Notes: generated by a model from the letters alone, not told the origin. A stretch of DNA of 64,000 nucleotides from Ciborinia camelliae (GCA_025890175.1 JANPYM010000005.1:841085-905084); one strand, 5' to 3'. Positions 23,187 to 35,535 are shown, counted from the stretch's first letter. Translations and numbers: made by a program.

Positions 23187-24500
23187 ATGGCCGAGAAATC
23201 CTTGAACGTTGTCATTGTAAGGAAAACCACCGAATATGCCAATCAAATACTAACAACTAGATATCGACTGGGCCATCATGTCCGAATCCTCGAGCGCAAT
23301 CCTCCCTCTCAACAGATGAGTCTTGGGGCCGGATAGCTGCCATGGAACATGTTCAATCATTCATTGAGAGATATGATCTGACCAAGACACCTTACTCCGT
23401 AACGAGTCCGAATGTTCAGTTTCTTGATCAAGCCGTCAAAATCAAAAGTACTTGGAATATCTCCGTTGCAATGACTAGCTGGCAAATTCTATACTATCTC
23501 GTGAGAGCCAATTTCGATGATTTGGCAAGCGATATTTGCCCTCAACCGCCCAAATTAGCGGGGCAGCTAGGCTCGGCTATTTACGAGCACGGGAAGGAAG
23601 CGACTGACGTCGAATACAAAGATGGGTTGGTCACTGTCAAATACCGTGATACGGAGACCGAATAATATGGGAGAGTCCATGCCGATCTTGTTATTGCAGC
23701 TGATGGAGCTTCTTCAAAAGTGCGCCAAACCTTGCAGCCGAATCTAAAACACAAGTATGCTGGATATGTGGTTTGGAGAAGGACCGCGCCAGAGAGTGAA
23801 GTTTCCGAGAAAACCAAAGCAATTTTTGCGTGCAAAACAATATTCTTCCCATACAAGGGTGGTTATATTGTTCTGTACGTCGTTCATCTAAATATCTATT
23901 ATAGATCTACCGGTGTACTAGTTATACCATCCCAGGAGAAGATGGAAATACTTCTCCTGGCCATCGACAACTCAATTGGGTCTGGTATAATGCATGCCCT
24001 GAAAACTCGCAGGAGTTTGTTGAAGTGATGACAGACGTCGATGGGCATAGGCACCGTACTACTTTACCGATAGGAAAGGTAGACCCCCAAAACTGGGAAA
24101 AGCAGAAGGCACTAGCCCTCGAGATTCTCCCCTCACCATTTGCAGAAATGATTCAAAAGACCAACAAGGCCTTCATTTCCGCCATCTACGATCGTGAAAT
24201 TGCCAAACCAGAAGTTCTCGCTTTGATGGAAGATTACTTTTCGTGGGGGATTCGCTTGCGACATTTCGTCCACATGTGGCTTCCAGCACCAATCAGGCTG
24301 CACTTGAACAGTCGCTGGAACAACTCATGAAGAGGGAAATCACAGCTGCGGAATGGGAGGCTCAACTCCTCGCTTTTGCTAATTTTACGGCTGTGCGGAC
24401 TGAACTTTGGGGCGCTTACTATATGTCTGGGGTCCCATCGCTAATTTTTGTGTCAACCTTAGTGGCAACACAAGCTATTTGGAAGCGTCTTTACGGCTAG
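23187..24500 (+). pseudogene. FAD-dependent monooxygenase pseudogene (PHBH-fold type)
   Basis: The start (MAEKSLNVVIV at 23187), RLGHHVRILERNP, MTSWQILYYLVRANFDD, HADLVIAADGASSKVRQTL, NWVWYNACPE and FVGDSLATFRPHVASS all match the flavin monooxygenase family in order. The gene is broken. (1) The glycine-rich FAD-binding motif expected straight after VVIV is replaced by RKTTEYANQ. (2) The frame changes at about 23330, after LGAG. (3) A TAA stop interrupts an otherwise continuous frame at 23663-23665. (4) A second frameshift lies near 24240, just before the GDxLxxFRPH motif. One intron appears genuine (GTACGT at about 23875 to a TAG near 23912 or 23927). Intact relatives hydroxylate aromatic or polyketide substrates; no cluster partners are nearby. 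Residual expression as fragments cannot be excluded. Confidence 0.85.
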
Positions 24501-26467
24501 ATTGTTAATTGCTCAAGGGGTTAGAGGGGACTTTATTTCGATAGTTGACAGTTTCACGTCATTGTGTGTTAGTCTGTTAGGACGTGGAGGGGAAGGGAAT
24601 TCAGCAGTGGGAGAAGAGAGTCCTTAGATTTGCGAGGATGAAAATGTGGAGGAGTAGATTTTGGGATGCTTGTTATATTGAGGGTAGTGTGGACTTTCAT
24701 AGCAACATTAGTGAAGTATTGGGGGGTATTGGGGGGTATTGGATTGAGTGGAGAGGATGAGAGGGTGATGGTTCGGGGATAGGGGTGGTGTGGTATCCCT
24801 TCCATATATCGGGGGAGCAATATTTTGGAGCTTGCTTAATAAATTCGAAGTTGATCTAAATTTCAGATTGATTATTTACACCAATTAGATTGTAAAACGC
24901 TATATTTAAGCGATGATTATCCATCTAATTGAAGTTTAGAATTACCAAAATAACAAAAATACATATAGATCTCGATGACAATTTTAAGCTTTCCAAAAGA
25001 AGTTTCTATAAAAGTATAAAATATAGAAGTTCTAAAAGCTCTTAACTAAATTCTAATAAGATCCGATCCACTTGAATGTGATTAGATTTGATTAGCCACC
25101 TATCTATCTATGTCGCCACCCCGCCCGCTAAAATTCAAATAAATTATCCAATGCCCATTATAATTTAAAGGGGAGATCTCACAAAGTTTAAGGACATTGA
25201 CCTCTGAGTCTCCGATACGAAGATCGTCAAAAAGAATATCAACACTCAACACGTAGAAGAATGTCGAAGAGTAGGTAGAAAGAAAGAAAGAAATATTACC
25301 GAATAGAGAAATCCCGATATATAAACCTTACTGGAAACCCAAACCTAAACCTAAACATCAACTACCCTCCGTACAGGGGTTTCCTTCGATGTGTCTGTCC
25401 ACCTCCTTTTTACAAGCCTTTCCAAGAAGGGAGCTCAGCTATCATCATCATCAATGAAATTCAAAATTCTATTTTCCCAAACTATAATAATAAATGTCCA
25501 ATGTCCAATATCCAATATCCAGAATCCAGTGTCCACATCCCAATATCCAAAATTCAAATATCAAACCTCGAATGCTTTCAATCTAGCCGACTCCATAACA
25601 TCTATACCCTATATATATAATTTCCTGCTCTGGAATCTCCCCCCCTCGACGTCCAAAGTCCAAAGAAAGTCCCAACTCCAAACGCCCCAAAAATCACAAG
25701 AGTCCCCAACAAAGTATAAAGTTTAACCTAAAGTGTAAAGTATAAAGTATAAACCCTTCATTATCTAGCCTCCCTAGCCTATTCTATCATACTACCAATA
25801 CCAATACCAATACCAACAACCAAGTCCCCATCCAAGCCCCGAGAAGCTTAACCATAAAGGCCGACCAGCGCCCATCCGGGATGATCCCTTGAAGCCATCA
25901 ACTTTTGACTTTCTTTGCCAATTGCTATACCGCTTTACGCAATAGAAGGCTGAGACTCTGATATGCCATATGCCATATGCCATATGCCATGCAAGGGGGG
26001 GGGAGTGACATCCTAGGAGGAGGGAGGATAAGATGAGGACAGATTTGCTATTTGGTACGAATTCAATACTAGCTATTGTATTATTATTATTATTATTATT
26101 GTATTGATATTGAATGGGAGGCAATATGATGGAATTGCTCCTTCATAAGGCTAATTCGTGCAGCATCTAGAATACCACCCCACAAGTCATGACCCAAAGA
26201 GAGAAAAAAAAGACAAGCCTGAAATCTGATGCACCAATGCATGAAAATGAACGCCATGCCCATTCTAAATAAGTACATAATCTCGTTCAAGGACGCCAAA
26301 CCGTCCATATCCATGTTGCTCCAGCTCTATAGTAGACAAAACCTTTTATGACCTGCAGACCCTACGTTACCAAGCCTGCTCTCCTGTATCCCAACCGATT
26401 CCGAATAAATACATGAAAACTAGATTCAAATGAACAATGATGAAATGCTATGATGTTTATAGCTATA
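24501..26467. other. Gene-free spacer
   Basis: Convergent 3' region between the monooxygenase relic and a DUF5672 gene. It is AT-rich, with GGGGGGTATT near 24720, GTCCAATATCC words near 25495-25560, four ATATGCC units at about 25961-25990 and ATT repeats at 26076-26100. No coding region recognised. Confidence 0.6.
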
Positions 26468-27701
26468 TTACCATGGTACTAAACCAGCAGGTAACATAGG
26501 ATATTCCACCCCATCGATGATTTCCACATTCTCATCTACCCCCTCCTGACCCATATCCCATCTTTTCCAGTTCGATTGACAATCCCCTGGAACATATTTT
26601 GCCGCATCCATTGCAAGTGTCATCTTTACTTCCGGACAATAATCCCAAATATGTTTTCTCTTCTCAGGAGTTCCCCAAATCGGACCATGAAGTGTCACTC
26701 CACTCCCACCAGTATGATAACCCATCGGTTCATAAAACCCATCTCTCCAATCATCCACTCCCTTTATCAATCCTCCAGCCTTCGTTCCATGCTTCAATTT
26801 CGCAACCCGTTCTGCTTCCCCATTCCACATCTCTCCCGAAAACGTAAGTGAAGCCGTCCCATTTGCAAGTTTGGCACCAGGGCGATGTCCCAATCGATCG
26901 GTAAGCCATACATCTTCTGGTTCGGAATTATCTTTGCGTACTTGATTGCGCAGGACATCGATAATGGCGCTTACGCGTCGCAAACTTAATCCACCATTTC
27001 CCCCAAATCTCCCTTTAGGATTCCATGGTGCTCCTACCCAGTCGTAATCCAGCCAGTGATTAAGACTTTGCCTGCTGTTCGCACAAAGCATACTATCTGT
27101 CTGGAAAACTAGTAGCCACTCTGCAGGTTGTAGGACCGTCTCGTAGAGCCATAAAGTCGTTAAGAATCGACTAATTTCTTCTTGCGATCCCGTGGTCATG
27201 TTGGCAGGTATATATGTGAGGTCGAGTTTTCCCGATTCAACATGCTGTCGAATGGCGCGGCTTGTATTCATGAGTGCGACGGACTCGACACTGCCCATGA
27301 AGCGAAAACGCCAGTCGGGAGGTACGACGGACATGAAGTGTAGCGTTAGAGGGGCGAGAATGGGATTGGAGCGATTTTCAATGAGGAGGGCTACTTTGGA
27401 AGCGTTGAATTGAGAGGGCGGCGGGGCGCCATAGTCGAGGGATACTTTTGGGATTGAGGGGAGAGATGAGCGTTCTGGCATTGAGGGTCGGAAAAGTAGA
27501 ATGGAGAGAATGCTGGATTAAAGATGCTATGTTAGCACTTTATGTATAGTTGGGTTATGATAGAGATAGCACGCACAAGAATAAAATAACACCACCGACC
27601 ATCCGCATCCGTCTCGTAGTTTTCGACCATGCAGCTACCACGGTTGATCTCGTCGTCTCCCATATATCCTCAACCGTCATTTCCCCATTTGACGACGACA
27701 T
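26468..27701 (-). CDS. DUF5672 glycosyltransferase-like membrane protein, copy 1
   Basis: Predicted exons 27701-27577 and 27512-26468; 389 residues. The frame is open further upstream, but 27701 is the first ATG in it. Joining the exons creates one N-terminal membrane helix (GGVILFFILSILLF, about residues 36-49) behind a basic stretch (TTRRMRM), that is, a type II anchor. The lumenal part carries DUF5672 features: FNASKVALLIE, VVPPDWRFRFMGS, the acidic LLVFQTDSMLCANS, WLDYDWVGAPW and GGNGGLSLRR, then PEDVWLTDRLG. The DUF5672 fold is generally viewed as glycosyltransferase-like, with the TDSM acidic site as the likely nucleotide-sugar/metal site; the donor and acceptor are unknown. It is closest in this window to the copy at 32213-33400. 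Golgi location is inferred from the topology. Confidence 0.85.
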
Positions 27702-29326
27702 GATTGAGATGTTGATCGATTTGGCCGCAAAAGGGCTCACGATGTTCGTAGCTTCAATCAGATGCCGCTTGGAGGGTCGTGAATTGGGCAATTGAATGAT
27801 ATTCGAATCGATTGCTAAATGGCTGTAGAATTCAAATATTAACCTTTATATTAGATACGAATTCCAGAAAATGTCACAACGTCAAGAAATTCATCATCAT
27901 AGGATATCAGATATTAGACAGATATCTTGTAGAGAAACGGAAACTACTACAGTAGGGTATTAGAAGTTTTAGGTAGTATCAAGGAACGTATCAAGGTATC
28001 ACAGCACAAGGTTTTTGTGTGACCGTGTGAGGGGTGAAATGAAGCGTGGAGTGAAAACATACTAGGTTAGGTAATAAGTCGGGTGGGTGGGTCACGCATT
28101 CATTAGGTAAGATCGACCGATACCTAGATGCATCAATGGTAAGTTACATATTATTATTGTGTGCATTATGCTGGCTGCCGGTACTCTACGAGATGAGGCT
28201 AGACTACTACGGGAATAATAAATGAATAAATCAATAAATTAAAGAAATAATAATATATATGTATATATGTATATATATATCTGCAAAAGATTTCAACCAA
28301 CTTCAACTGCCCGCAACCAACTGCAACCAACTGCAACTACCAACTTCAACTGACCGCAACCAACTTCATCCAACTTCAACCACCTCCTTCAACTTCCCGC
28401 AACCAACTTGAACCAACTGCAACCAACTGCAACCAACTTCAACCATCGTTTTGGAATCCATCATAATATCATATCCGACCGTCCTGTAACAGAGGCTGCA
28501 GGTGGCTGGCCAGTCGCTATACCTTAGCATCCCTTCCTTGGTGGCTTTTATTATCTCAACCTTAAACCATCAATTCATCTACGAGTACCAGGTAGTACGT
28601 ACATCAAATTGCACCAGGTTTCCTTTCCCGTCAGGCTGTCACTTGCTTCTGCCCCACCATTGTTTCATTAACTTCTTCACATGGGTTTAATTCGTTTGGG
28701 GCATCCAAGTCTCTCACAAGTTACAACTTACAAGAAATTCCAAAGGAGGGCTGGTTTTTAATGCCCCAACTCTGCTTCCGGGGCTGATGAGTGACGAATC
28801 AATGATAAAATTTCCTAAAGTTCGTTTTCGGATATTGATATTGTAGGTTCAGCCTCAATTTCCACACCAAGTCACATATCAAGTTAAGAAAAAGGATCAT
28901 GTGAAAGTTCGCAAATATCTCCTTGCGGTATCGATATTGCAAAAATTGCATTTCAATACCCCTTTTCCAAACCATGAAAGATGGCTTTTGACTATCACTT
29001 CGAGCTGCATTTAATTGAGAAAAGCAGGAGGTTAATGGTTTGTGGCAATCGCTTGCATCATGTTTTCTTATCGTGCCGAAAACATGTGAGACCTCATGAA
29101 CTATTTTTCAATATGCCCTAGCCAAGCCTTTTCTTGCGAGTGCAGTAGAGTCATGTTAACGTCGCTCATCCACTACTTGGTCAAATCTTATTCTAGCGGA
29201 CATAGATCTTCGACTCAATGCTTCGGTGAACCTTTGACAGTTACTTGTGGGAGGATACATTCCGTAGAATTCTGAACAGTTTGTCCCATCCCAAAGTCCT
29301 AAATTACGACGCTAGGGTCACAGGCC
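27702..29326. other. Divergent intergenic region between DUF5672 copies 1 and 2
   Basis: Contains both promoters. An array of CAACTTCAACTGCCCGCAAC-like units fills about 28290-28450. No coding region seen; the small plus-strand frame at 28502-28690 has no supporting feature. Confidence 0.6.
28290..28450. repeat. Degenerate CCAACTGCAA tandem array
   Basis: About 16 loosely repeated 10-bp units (ccaactgcaa, ccaacttcaa, ccgcaacc) in a row, located between two divergent DUF5672 genes. Confidence 0.85.
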
Positions 29327-30828
29327 ATGGCTGTCGATGTCCAGCAACGTCGAGCTCGCAACATCGGATTTGGATCTATTCTTCTCCTCATGATCATCTG
29401 GACAGTCAAACTCTCACACCCGAACCAAACTGTCATTGATATCTATTCAAACCATACGAAAAGTTTAAACTCATCGGGTTCAATATTTGCCCTCCCAAAT
29501 CAGTTCCTTGGAGAAAAGTCGAATGCGACAATTGAAACCAAACCTATAGCCGACGAATTTGGGGATTACTTCAATGGAACAATTTTCAACAAAGTCGGGG
29601 TAATAATCGAGGATAGCTATCGTCCTGAAGTGATTCCTCTCGTTCTCCACTTTAGCAGTGTCCTCGGCCCTTCATGGCCAATACTCATCTATACTTCAAT
29701 CGAAGAAGTCGGCCGGTTTTCCTCATCTGCGGCACTCTCTCGATATCTTACACCGGGCCTCATTCAAATCCGGAATCTTCCACAATCCGTCCTCTTCACC
29801 GACCTTAAAGCTAGAAATAAATTTATGACAGATACATGGCTGTGGGAGAATCTTGCACCCGCAGAGCACATTCTACTTTTCAATAGCGACAGCATGTTGT
29901 GTTCTAATGCGGCAACGAGTGTCGATGAGTTCTTTGCTTATGACTTGGTGGGAACACCTGTTAAAGACAAAGGGCACAGGGGAGGTTTAAGTTTGAGGAA
30001 AAGGAGTAGTATGTTGAGGGTTCTAGAGAGTTGGGACTTTGCCGAGGAGGCGAAGAAGATGGAAGAGGAAAAGAAGAAGAAAGAGGAAGAGAAGAAGAAA
30101 AAAGAAGAGGCAGAGAAGAAGAAGGCACAGGAGGAAGAAAAGAAGAAGGCAGAAAAGGAAGAAAAGAAGAAGAAGCTGGAGGAAGAGAAGAAGAAGAAGA
30201 AGCTGGAGGAAGAAAAGAAGAAAAAGAAGGTGGAAGACGAGAAGAAAAAGAAGTTACAAGATGAGAAGAACAAGAAGTTACAAGATGAGAAGAACAAGAA
30301 ATTGGAAGATGAGAAAGAGGCGAAAGAAGACCAGAAGAAGAAGATAGAGGTAGAGGGCGAAAAAGATGACAAGAAGGTCAAGGAAGGCAAGCAGGATGTC
30401 AAGACAGAGATAGAGAATGGAGCGGGGAAGCAGAACCAGAAAAGGGAGGATAAAAAGGAAGAAGAACCGGAGGAAGAAGAACTGGCAGAAGATCGATGGT
30501 TCCAAGAAAAGTACGTCCAACTCCTTCATTTCATGAATAGCAGACTAACAAATTCTTCAGATTACGGAAGTTACAAGGTGACGAGGAAAACCTTGACATT
30601 GACCCAGAAGATGAGGGTGCAGTGAATTTACCCACCGAAGAAACTACTCGCACATTCAGTGTCGAATCTATCGATTATCCTCACCCATTGGGATTACATC
30701 GCGTACACAAGTGGAAGGAAGATCAGATGGATAAATTAAATGATTGGTGTCCAGAATACAAGTTATGTTCTGTATCACATCATGGCAAGGAGTTTCCGAC
30801 TTTTGAGAATGGAGGAGTGGGATGGTAA
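29327..30828 (+). CDS. DUF5672 glycosyltransferase-like membrane protein, copy 2, with Lys/Glu insertion
   Basis: Predicted exons 29327-30510 and 30561-30828 (50-bp intron, donor GTACGT); 483 residues. It has a single N-terminal helix (IGFGSILLLMIIWTV, residues 13-27) behind RRAR, then a DUF5672 domain: KVGVIIEDSYRPEVIPLVLH, VLGPSWPILIYTS, HILLFNSDSMLCSNA, YDLVGTP and GGLSLRKRS. Directly after the LSLRKR helix the domain is split by about 145 residues of almost pure Lys/Glu/Asp (about residues 239-386), predicted as a long charged helix. The domain then resumes (EDRWFQEK, PLGLHRVHKW, WCPEY). In copies 1 and 3 this junction is only a few residues long. The DNA of the insertion is a GAAGAAGA purine tract, consistent with slippage growth. 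Whether the enzyme is still active is unclear, since the tract sits near the active-site face in the family. Confidence 0.82.
30046..30440 (+). repeat. Purine-only GAA/AAG tract inside DUF5672 copy 2
   Basis: Nearly 400 bp of almost pure purine on the plus strand, built from imperfect GAGGAAGAGAAGAAGAA units. The frame is kept open, giving EEKKKK-type protein repeats. Confidence 0.92.
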
Positions 30829-32212
30829 CGTGGCAGCATGGTATGACATATTAAATAATGATAGGGGTTCGGCTATTTCATGTGAACAGAATCTTTATTG
30901 TATATGACTCGGAGTTAGAGAGGTGTTTATTAATTCCCTTTCACAGTGTGGAGATAGGTTTTTGAGAAGCTTGAAAATCAACGCCTACATCATTATCGAG
31001 TGAAAACATTTCCAGTTTCCTATCTTTTTTTAAAACAACCTTAATTTTGTCTTCAGTTAGATCAATATATCAACATATCTTAAATCTTTCCCAAAAGCTA
31101 CCTTGATACTGTGGAAGGGATAATTCCATATGATTTTCCCTTCACTACTCTTGACTCTTGCCTCAAGTTAAAAGCATCATGATCAAATTTGCTCCTTCTC
31201 CTTTTCTATCAGTCCCTATCAAACTATTCAGACTATCGGGAAAAAGAATCCAAAGATTCTCCTTGGTGGCGGGAAGCGGGAAGCGGGAAGATTAAATAAA
31301 GGGGCTTTCCACATTCCTTAGAATAGCCACGATGTCTTGCAATCGATCACAGCCCCCACAGGAAACTTCCGGAAAAAGACATCATCGTTTTCTGATATCT
31401 TTTTCCTTGCACACTTATACACTTATACACATCCGATTCCGGAATTTAGTGTTTACTACTACCTATTCGAAGAGAGAGGAATATGATGGCTGGGGACCTG
31501 AATGTACCTGGCTGGATATTTATACCTTGAAAAGGAATAAATCGATATATCAATAATTACCTAGATCATGTTATACTTCCTATATTAGGTAGAGACGATT
31601 ATTATATTAAATTATATTATAATATTAATATTAATAGATACTAGATACTAGCTAGGAACAGAGTATGATATTACGATTGGTGATAACAAGTTCTCCAATA
31701 AAAGATGCACCCAGGGATGTGGCGGGGACAACTCCGAATATCAACAAGGATACCTAGTCTGCATACGGACCGGGTATTGAATTTTCCATTATTGGGGCAT
31801 TATAAATTATGGCATACGATGAAATGATATTAAATGCTCACACCGTGACCATTGACCACGTTTTAAAGCTCTTGGCTTGGAACAAATTATCTTCTCTCAC
31901 CAGCAATTGTTGCACATCACATCAATATCATATTCAGATATTCTCCCGTAGATCTCTTTGCGGCGTCATCATGCACATCCATGCAAGGTCGCAAACCAAG
32001 ACCAAGTCAATTTCATAATACAGTCGCCCAATCAATTCCAATTTTTATGTTTAGATCTGTTTTGGGCGTTTCGTTCTCTGTGTTACCATCCCGGCAAACG
32101 AATTGGTCCTCGATTGATACAATCCACCTACATACCATACCTATTACACTACTACCCTTTGCACATTTCCAAGAGCCGTACATTCTACGTATTTTCTTGC
32201 GGTGGGAAAATA
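30829..32212. other. Spacer between DUF5672 copies 2 and 3
   Basis: About 1.4 kb; very AT-rich around 31560-31650. No coding region recognised. The 3' end of it (from about 31950) is open in one frame up to the start of copy 3, but has no ATG or domain that would justify a longer protein. Confidence 0.55.
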
Positions 32213-33400
32213 ATGTCGTCTTCACCTGCGCGACCCAGCCCTTTGGGTATTGGATCTGTGGTCATAAATAAAACCAGAATCCTGTTACTGATATCTCTAA
32301 TAGCAACGTAAGTAACTATTGTGCCCAGTGCAACCCGGGCCTACCTCTCTCTCATGGGCAAACAAACCCCCGAAATCCGAAGGGCAAAGTCTAACCACGT
32401 TTGCAATTAGATGGTGGATAGCGCATTTTGTACCTCGATATCGACCGGTGGTTGAAGAGCACATCAAAGGGAAAATATCTTCGGCCGTCGAGAAGATCCC
32501 CGCGATCAAAGTAGACTGGTATCCCAACCATGACCCACGCGAGCAATTCAATGCTTCGAAAGTTGCACTCCTCATTGAAGGCCGACCCATTCCTCACCTC
32601 GTCCCACAACTTCTACATATGATATCTGTCGTGCCACCGGATTGGCGCTTCGTGTTCATCGGCACAAATAAGAGTGTCACAACCATGTCCCGCAGTTTCG
32701 CAACACAATATCATCAGGCGAATGGCAAACTGGACTTGATGGTCCTTCCAAAACCGTGGAAGGTTGATAGTAAGGAGGATGTATTCAGATTGCTTACGGA
32801 TATCCGATTCTATGATGAATTCTTGCCGGGTGTCGAGTGGCTGCTGAAATATGAGTCGGATAGTATTATGTGTGGGAATTCAGAGGAGAGTTTGAATGAC
32901 TGGTTAGACTATGATTGGGCTGGTGCTCCTAGGTAAGGGTTATTCTTGTCCTCGAGCATTTTACTACGATTTGAATGATAAACTAACATATATCCGAATC
33001 TAGAATTGCGAACGACCATTTTGCAGGAAATGGCGGACTTTCATTCCGAAAAGTCTCAACGGTGAAGAAAATTCTCGCGTTTCAATCCCGAATTAACGAT
33101 ACGACCCCTGAAGATGAGTGGTACGGAAAACGGGTCGTATTATTACCAGGGGCACGAGTGGCGAGTGGTGATAAAGAAGATCATTTCTCTGTCGAAGATA
33201 GGTATCATGATAAACCCATGGGATTTCATGTGCGTGGCGGAGGAGAGACTCTTGCGGACGAAGTATGGAAGGACCCCGTTCAGAGGAAGAAGATCTTCAA
33301 TTATTGTCCTGAATTGGTGATGATAATGCCCATGAAGTTAGAAAGGGAGAGATGTCAGGGTGACAATAGAATGGGCGAGATTAAGAAAGAAGGACAGTGA
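32213..33400 (+). CDS. DUF5672 glycosyltransferase-like membrane protein, copy 3
   Basis: Predicted exons 32213-32307, 32411-32932 and 33004-33400; 337 residues. Start chosen as the ATG giving MSSSPARP, matched by a hydrophobic helix (ILLLISLIATWWIA, about residues 23-36) that spans the first intron; type II topology. The DUF5672 core is present in order: FNASKVALLIEGR, VVPPDWRFVFIGT, LLKYESDSIMCGNS, WLDYDWAGAP, GNGGLSFRK, PEDEWYGKR, and the closing PMGFHVRGGG. The intron positions inside the core differ from copy 1, which is intronless there. Sequence words shared with copy 1 (FNASKVALLIE, SVVPPDWRF, LDYDW.GAP) are stronger than those shared with copy 2, so copies 1 and 3 appear to be the more recent duplicates. 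Activity and substrate are unknown. Confidence 0.85.
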
Positions 33401-34539
33401 GGCAGCATAACTTAAAATAGAGCATCTTGGCGATTCGGCAAAAATGGGGCAATACGGTGTAGGAATGGGGGGTTCTAGATTTGTCTATTACACTAGCGAG
33501 AGATGGATGCATCATGGATACATGTATGGTATTATACCTCGACGGAAAACATATGGAGATTGGCGTCTGGAAACATTTTGGTCATGGTCATTTTTAGTAG
33601 GCGTACATCATGTTTGTACATCATAGTGTAGAGTACCTGCTTGCTTGCTTGCTTGCTTGCTCAATTGAAATCATTTGCTTCAAGGAGCTGGAGTCCAGAG
33701 GTACCCTGGATTAGACTCGACGGCTTTGCTTTCAGCCATGCTCAATGTGTACCTAGGTATTTGCACATCAACATAGTTCTCGGCGAGCATTTTGCTTTGC
33801 TACACCATATGATCGATCCCAGTGGAAAGTTTCTCGGTTTCTTTCTTTGCCTTGGACTTGTTTCTGTCATTCATCTGTACCAAAACCGAGCGGCTCACCT
33901 GCAAATACCCGAAGTCCCAACTCCAATTTTCAACTTTAGATCGTTGGTCAAATTGAATTGGGATCTTGTTAATGGTTTGGTCTCGGGTTCATATCTAGGC
34001 ACGGCGTTGATGGATGGATGGATGGATGGCCTATTATTCATGTTGCGTTGGAATATGAATAGGTAGGTAGGCAGGTGGTTTATTCTTAAAAGTACCTACC
34101 GTACCTATAGGTACCTAGGTAGGTAAAGAATATTAATCATCTCCATGTTTCAGTTTCGATATTTAGCTTGGGACTATTTATTGTCCACATTGAATTGGAA
34201 TCTTTTAAGTTAATGATGATGTGATGGGACGGGATGGTTTGGACGTTGATAGGTAAGGTAAGGTAGCTTTTGTTTACTGTTTGTTTATACCGCATTCTAA
34301 TAAATTGCATCTTTTAAGCGAATTCATACTCGACCCGTGGTTTTTGTAGGATTACTTAGGTACTTATAAGTTAACTTGATTGCACTTTTTTGATTTTATT
34401 ATCAAGAGATACCTATGTCAATAGGTACTCTCCATATCAAAAACACCTACACTAGGACACTTCCAAGAAGCAATCCTTCCAAATCCAAACCTCAGTCACA
34501 GGAGTTATTTATTATACCACAACCAAGACACCGACAGCC
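33401..34539. other. Spacer with no recognised gene
   Basis: Contains GCTT repeats near 33638-33660, ATGG repeats near 34011-34028 and CCTAGGTA words near 33753 and 34110. A 141-codon open frame at 33641-34066 has no recognisable domain, starts with a non-ATG codon and ends in ATGG-repeat sequence; it is not called. Confidence 0.5.
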
Positions 34540-35153
34540 ATGCCGCATTCAACTCCAGCGATGCAAGCTCCACCGATTCCATATTCAACCAAGCCACACT
34601 CACTCATGTCTCTCCCATCTCTCAAGGAATACATGGTCGCCCGGCTAGTCGCAGCAGGAACGCATGTTCTTACCACGGACGACGCACTCCGAGATTACGA
34701 ACGCCATCGCAACAAGATGGAAGAATTGTGCAACGGAGCCACGAAAACCACCATCACTTTCCTGGCCGACAAGCTGTTCTGGCGTGCTCATTGTCCGTGT
34801 CCCCATCTACCCTCCTCTTTCGACGATGTGAATGGATTGCTGACGAAAATCTAGGGCCCCACGAACCATATCCGAGAGATAGTTGTTACCTGACGCCGAA
34901 TGATATGGATGTTATCCACACGGCATGTGCGAAGCTTTCTGCGGGGACGATTCGCGCGGGGGATGAGGAGACGCGTCGTCGGGAAGTCAAGAGATCTCGG
35001 GATTTGTATTCTCGGGAGGCGTGGGCTTGGAGCAAGGCTATTGGGGAGAAGCTTGCACGAATGCCGCGGAATGAAAAATGGGCTGGAGCACAAAATGTTG
35101 AGGATATTGAAGAGCGGTTGGATTTAGAGGCGTTCTCACAACTTGAGATCTGA
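34540..35153 (+). pseudogene. Unknown protein, paralogue of the next gene, probably frameshifted
   Basis: The first frame (ATG 34540) encodes SLKEYMVARLVAAG, TFLADKLFWRAH and SFDDVNGLLTKI, and stops at 34852-34854. The continuing frame gives LGPHEPYPRDSCY and a charged tail ending at 35153. The neighbouring gene at 35536 has the same order in one frame (GDYMIAKLIAD, FYRADQCFWQQFC, GWDKVNSDIHLGPTEEFPG), so the two pieces here belong together and one base seems to be missing at about 34852. The alternative is a 62-bp intron from GTCCGT near 34794 to the TAG at 34852-34854, with a perfect GCTGAC branch site. It would also restore the frame but would remove the conserved FDDVN block. No function is known; the paralogue comparison is the only annotation. 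Confidence 0.5.
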
Positions 35154-35535
35154 GGGAAGAGTAGAGTGGTGATGCCGAGGGAATGTTTATTGCATTACTG
35201 AGAGGGTTTGGGATGTTTGATATGATATGATATCTGGAGCATCGTTGTAGAAGATCATCAAGTCTATATCCGTGGAGAACAACAAAGATATCATAACTTT
35301 AATTTTTATAATTCTGCTCCTTTCCAGGTGACCATCTCATGATATATATATATATATAATTTCAAGACTCGAAAATTCGCTCTTCCATTTTCTCAGCTTC
35401 AATCTATTTTTCTCATCCAACGCCATGAAGTCGAAATCCCCTCAACCACCAACACCATCGCAAAAGCCAAATACAATTACAATTACAATTACCAAATCTG
35501 CTACTGTATAATACCATCTCAATCACTTCTTGATC
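35154..35535. other. Short intergenic region
   Basis: Holds the promoter of the following gene; an AT repeat lies at 35342-35358 and three AATTAC words at 35470-35490. Confidence 0.5.

Noticed and set aside
30031..30347. Arg/Gly/Glu-rich open frames overlapping DUF5672 copy 2
   Set aside because: Shadow frames of the purine tract.
33641..34066. 141-codon plus-strand frame
   Set aside because: No ATG at its start, GCTT and ATGG repeats at its ends, no domain.
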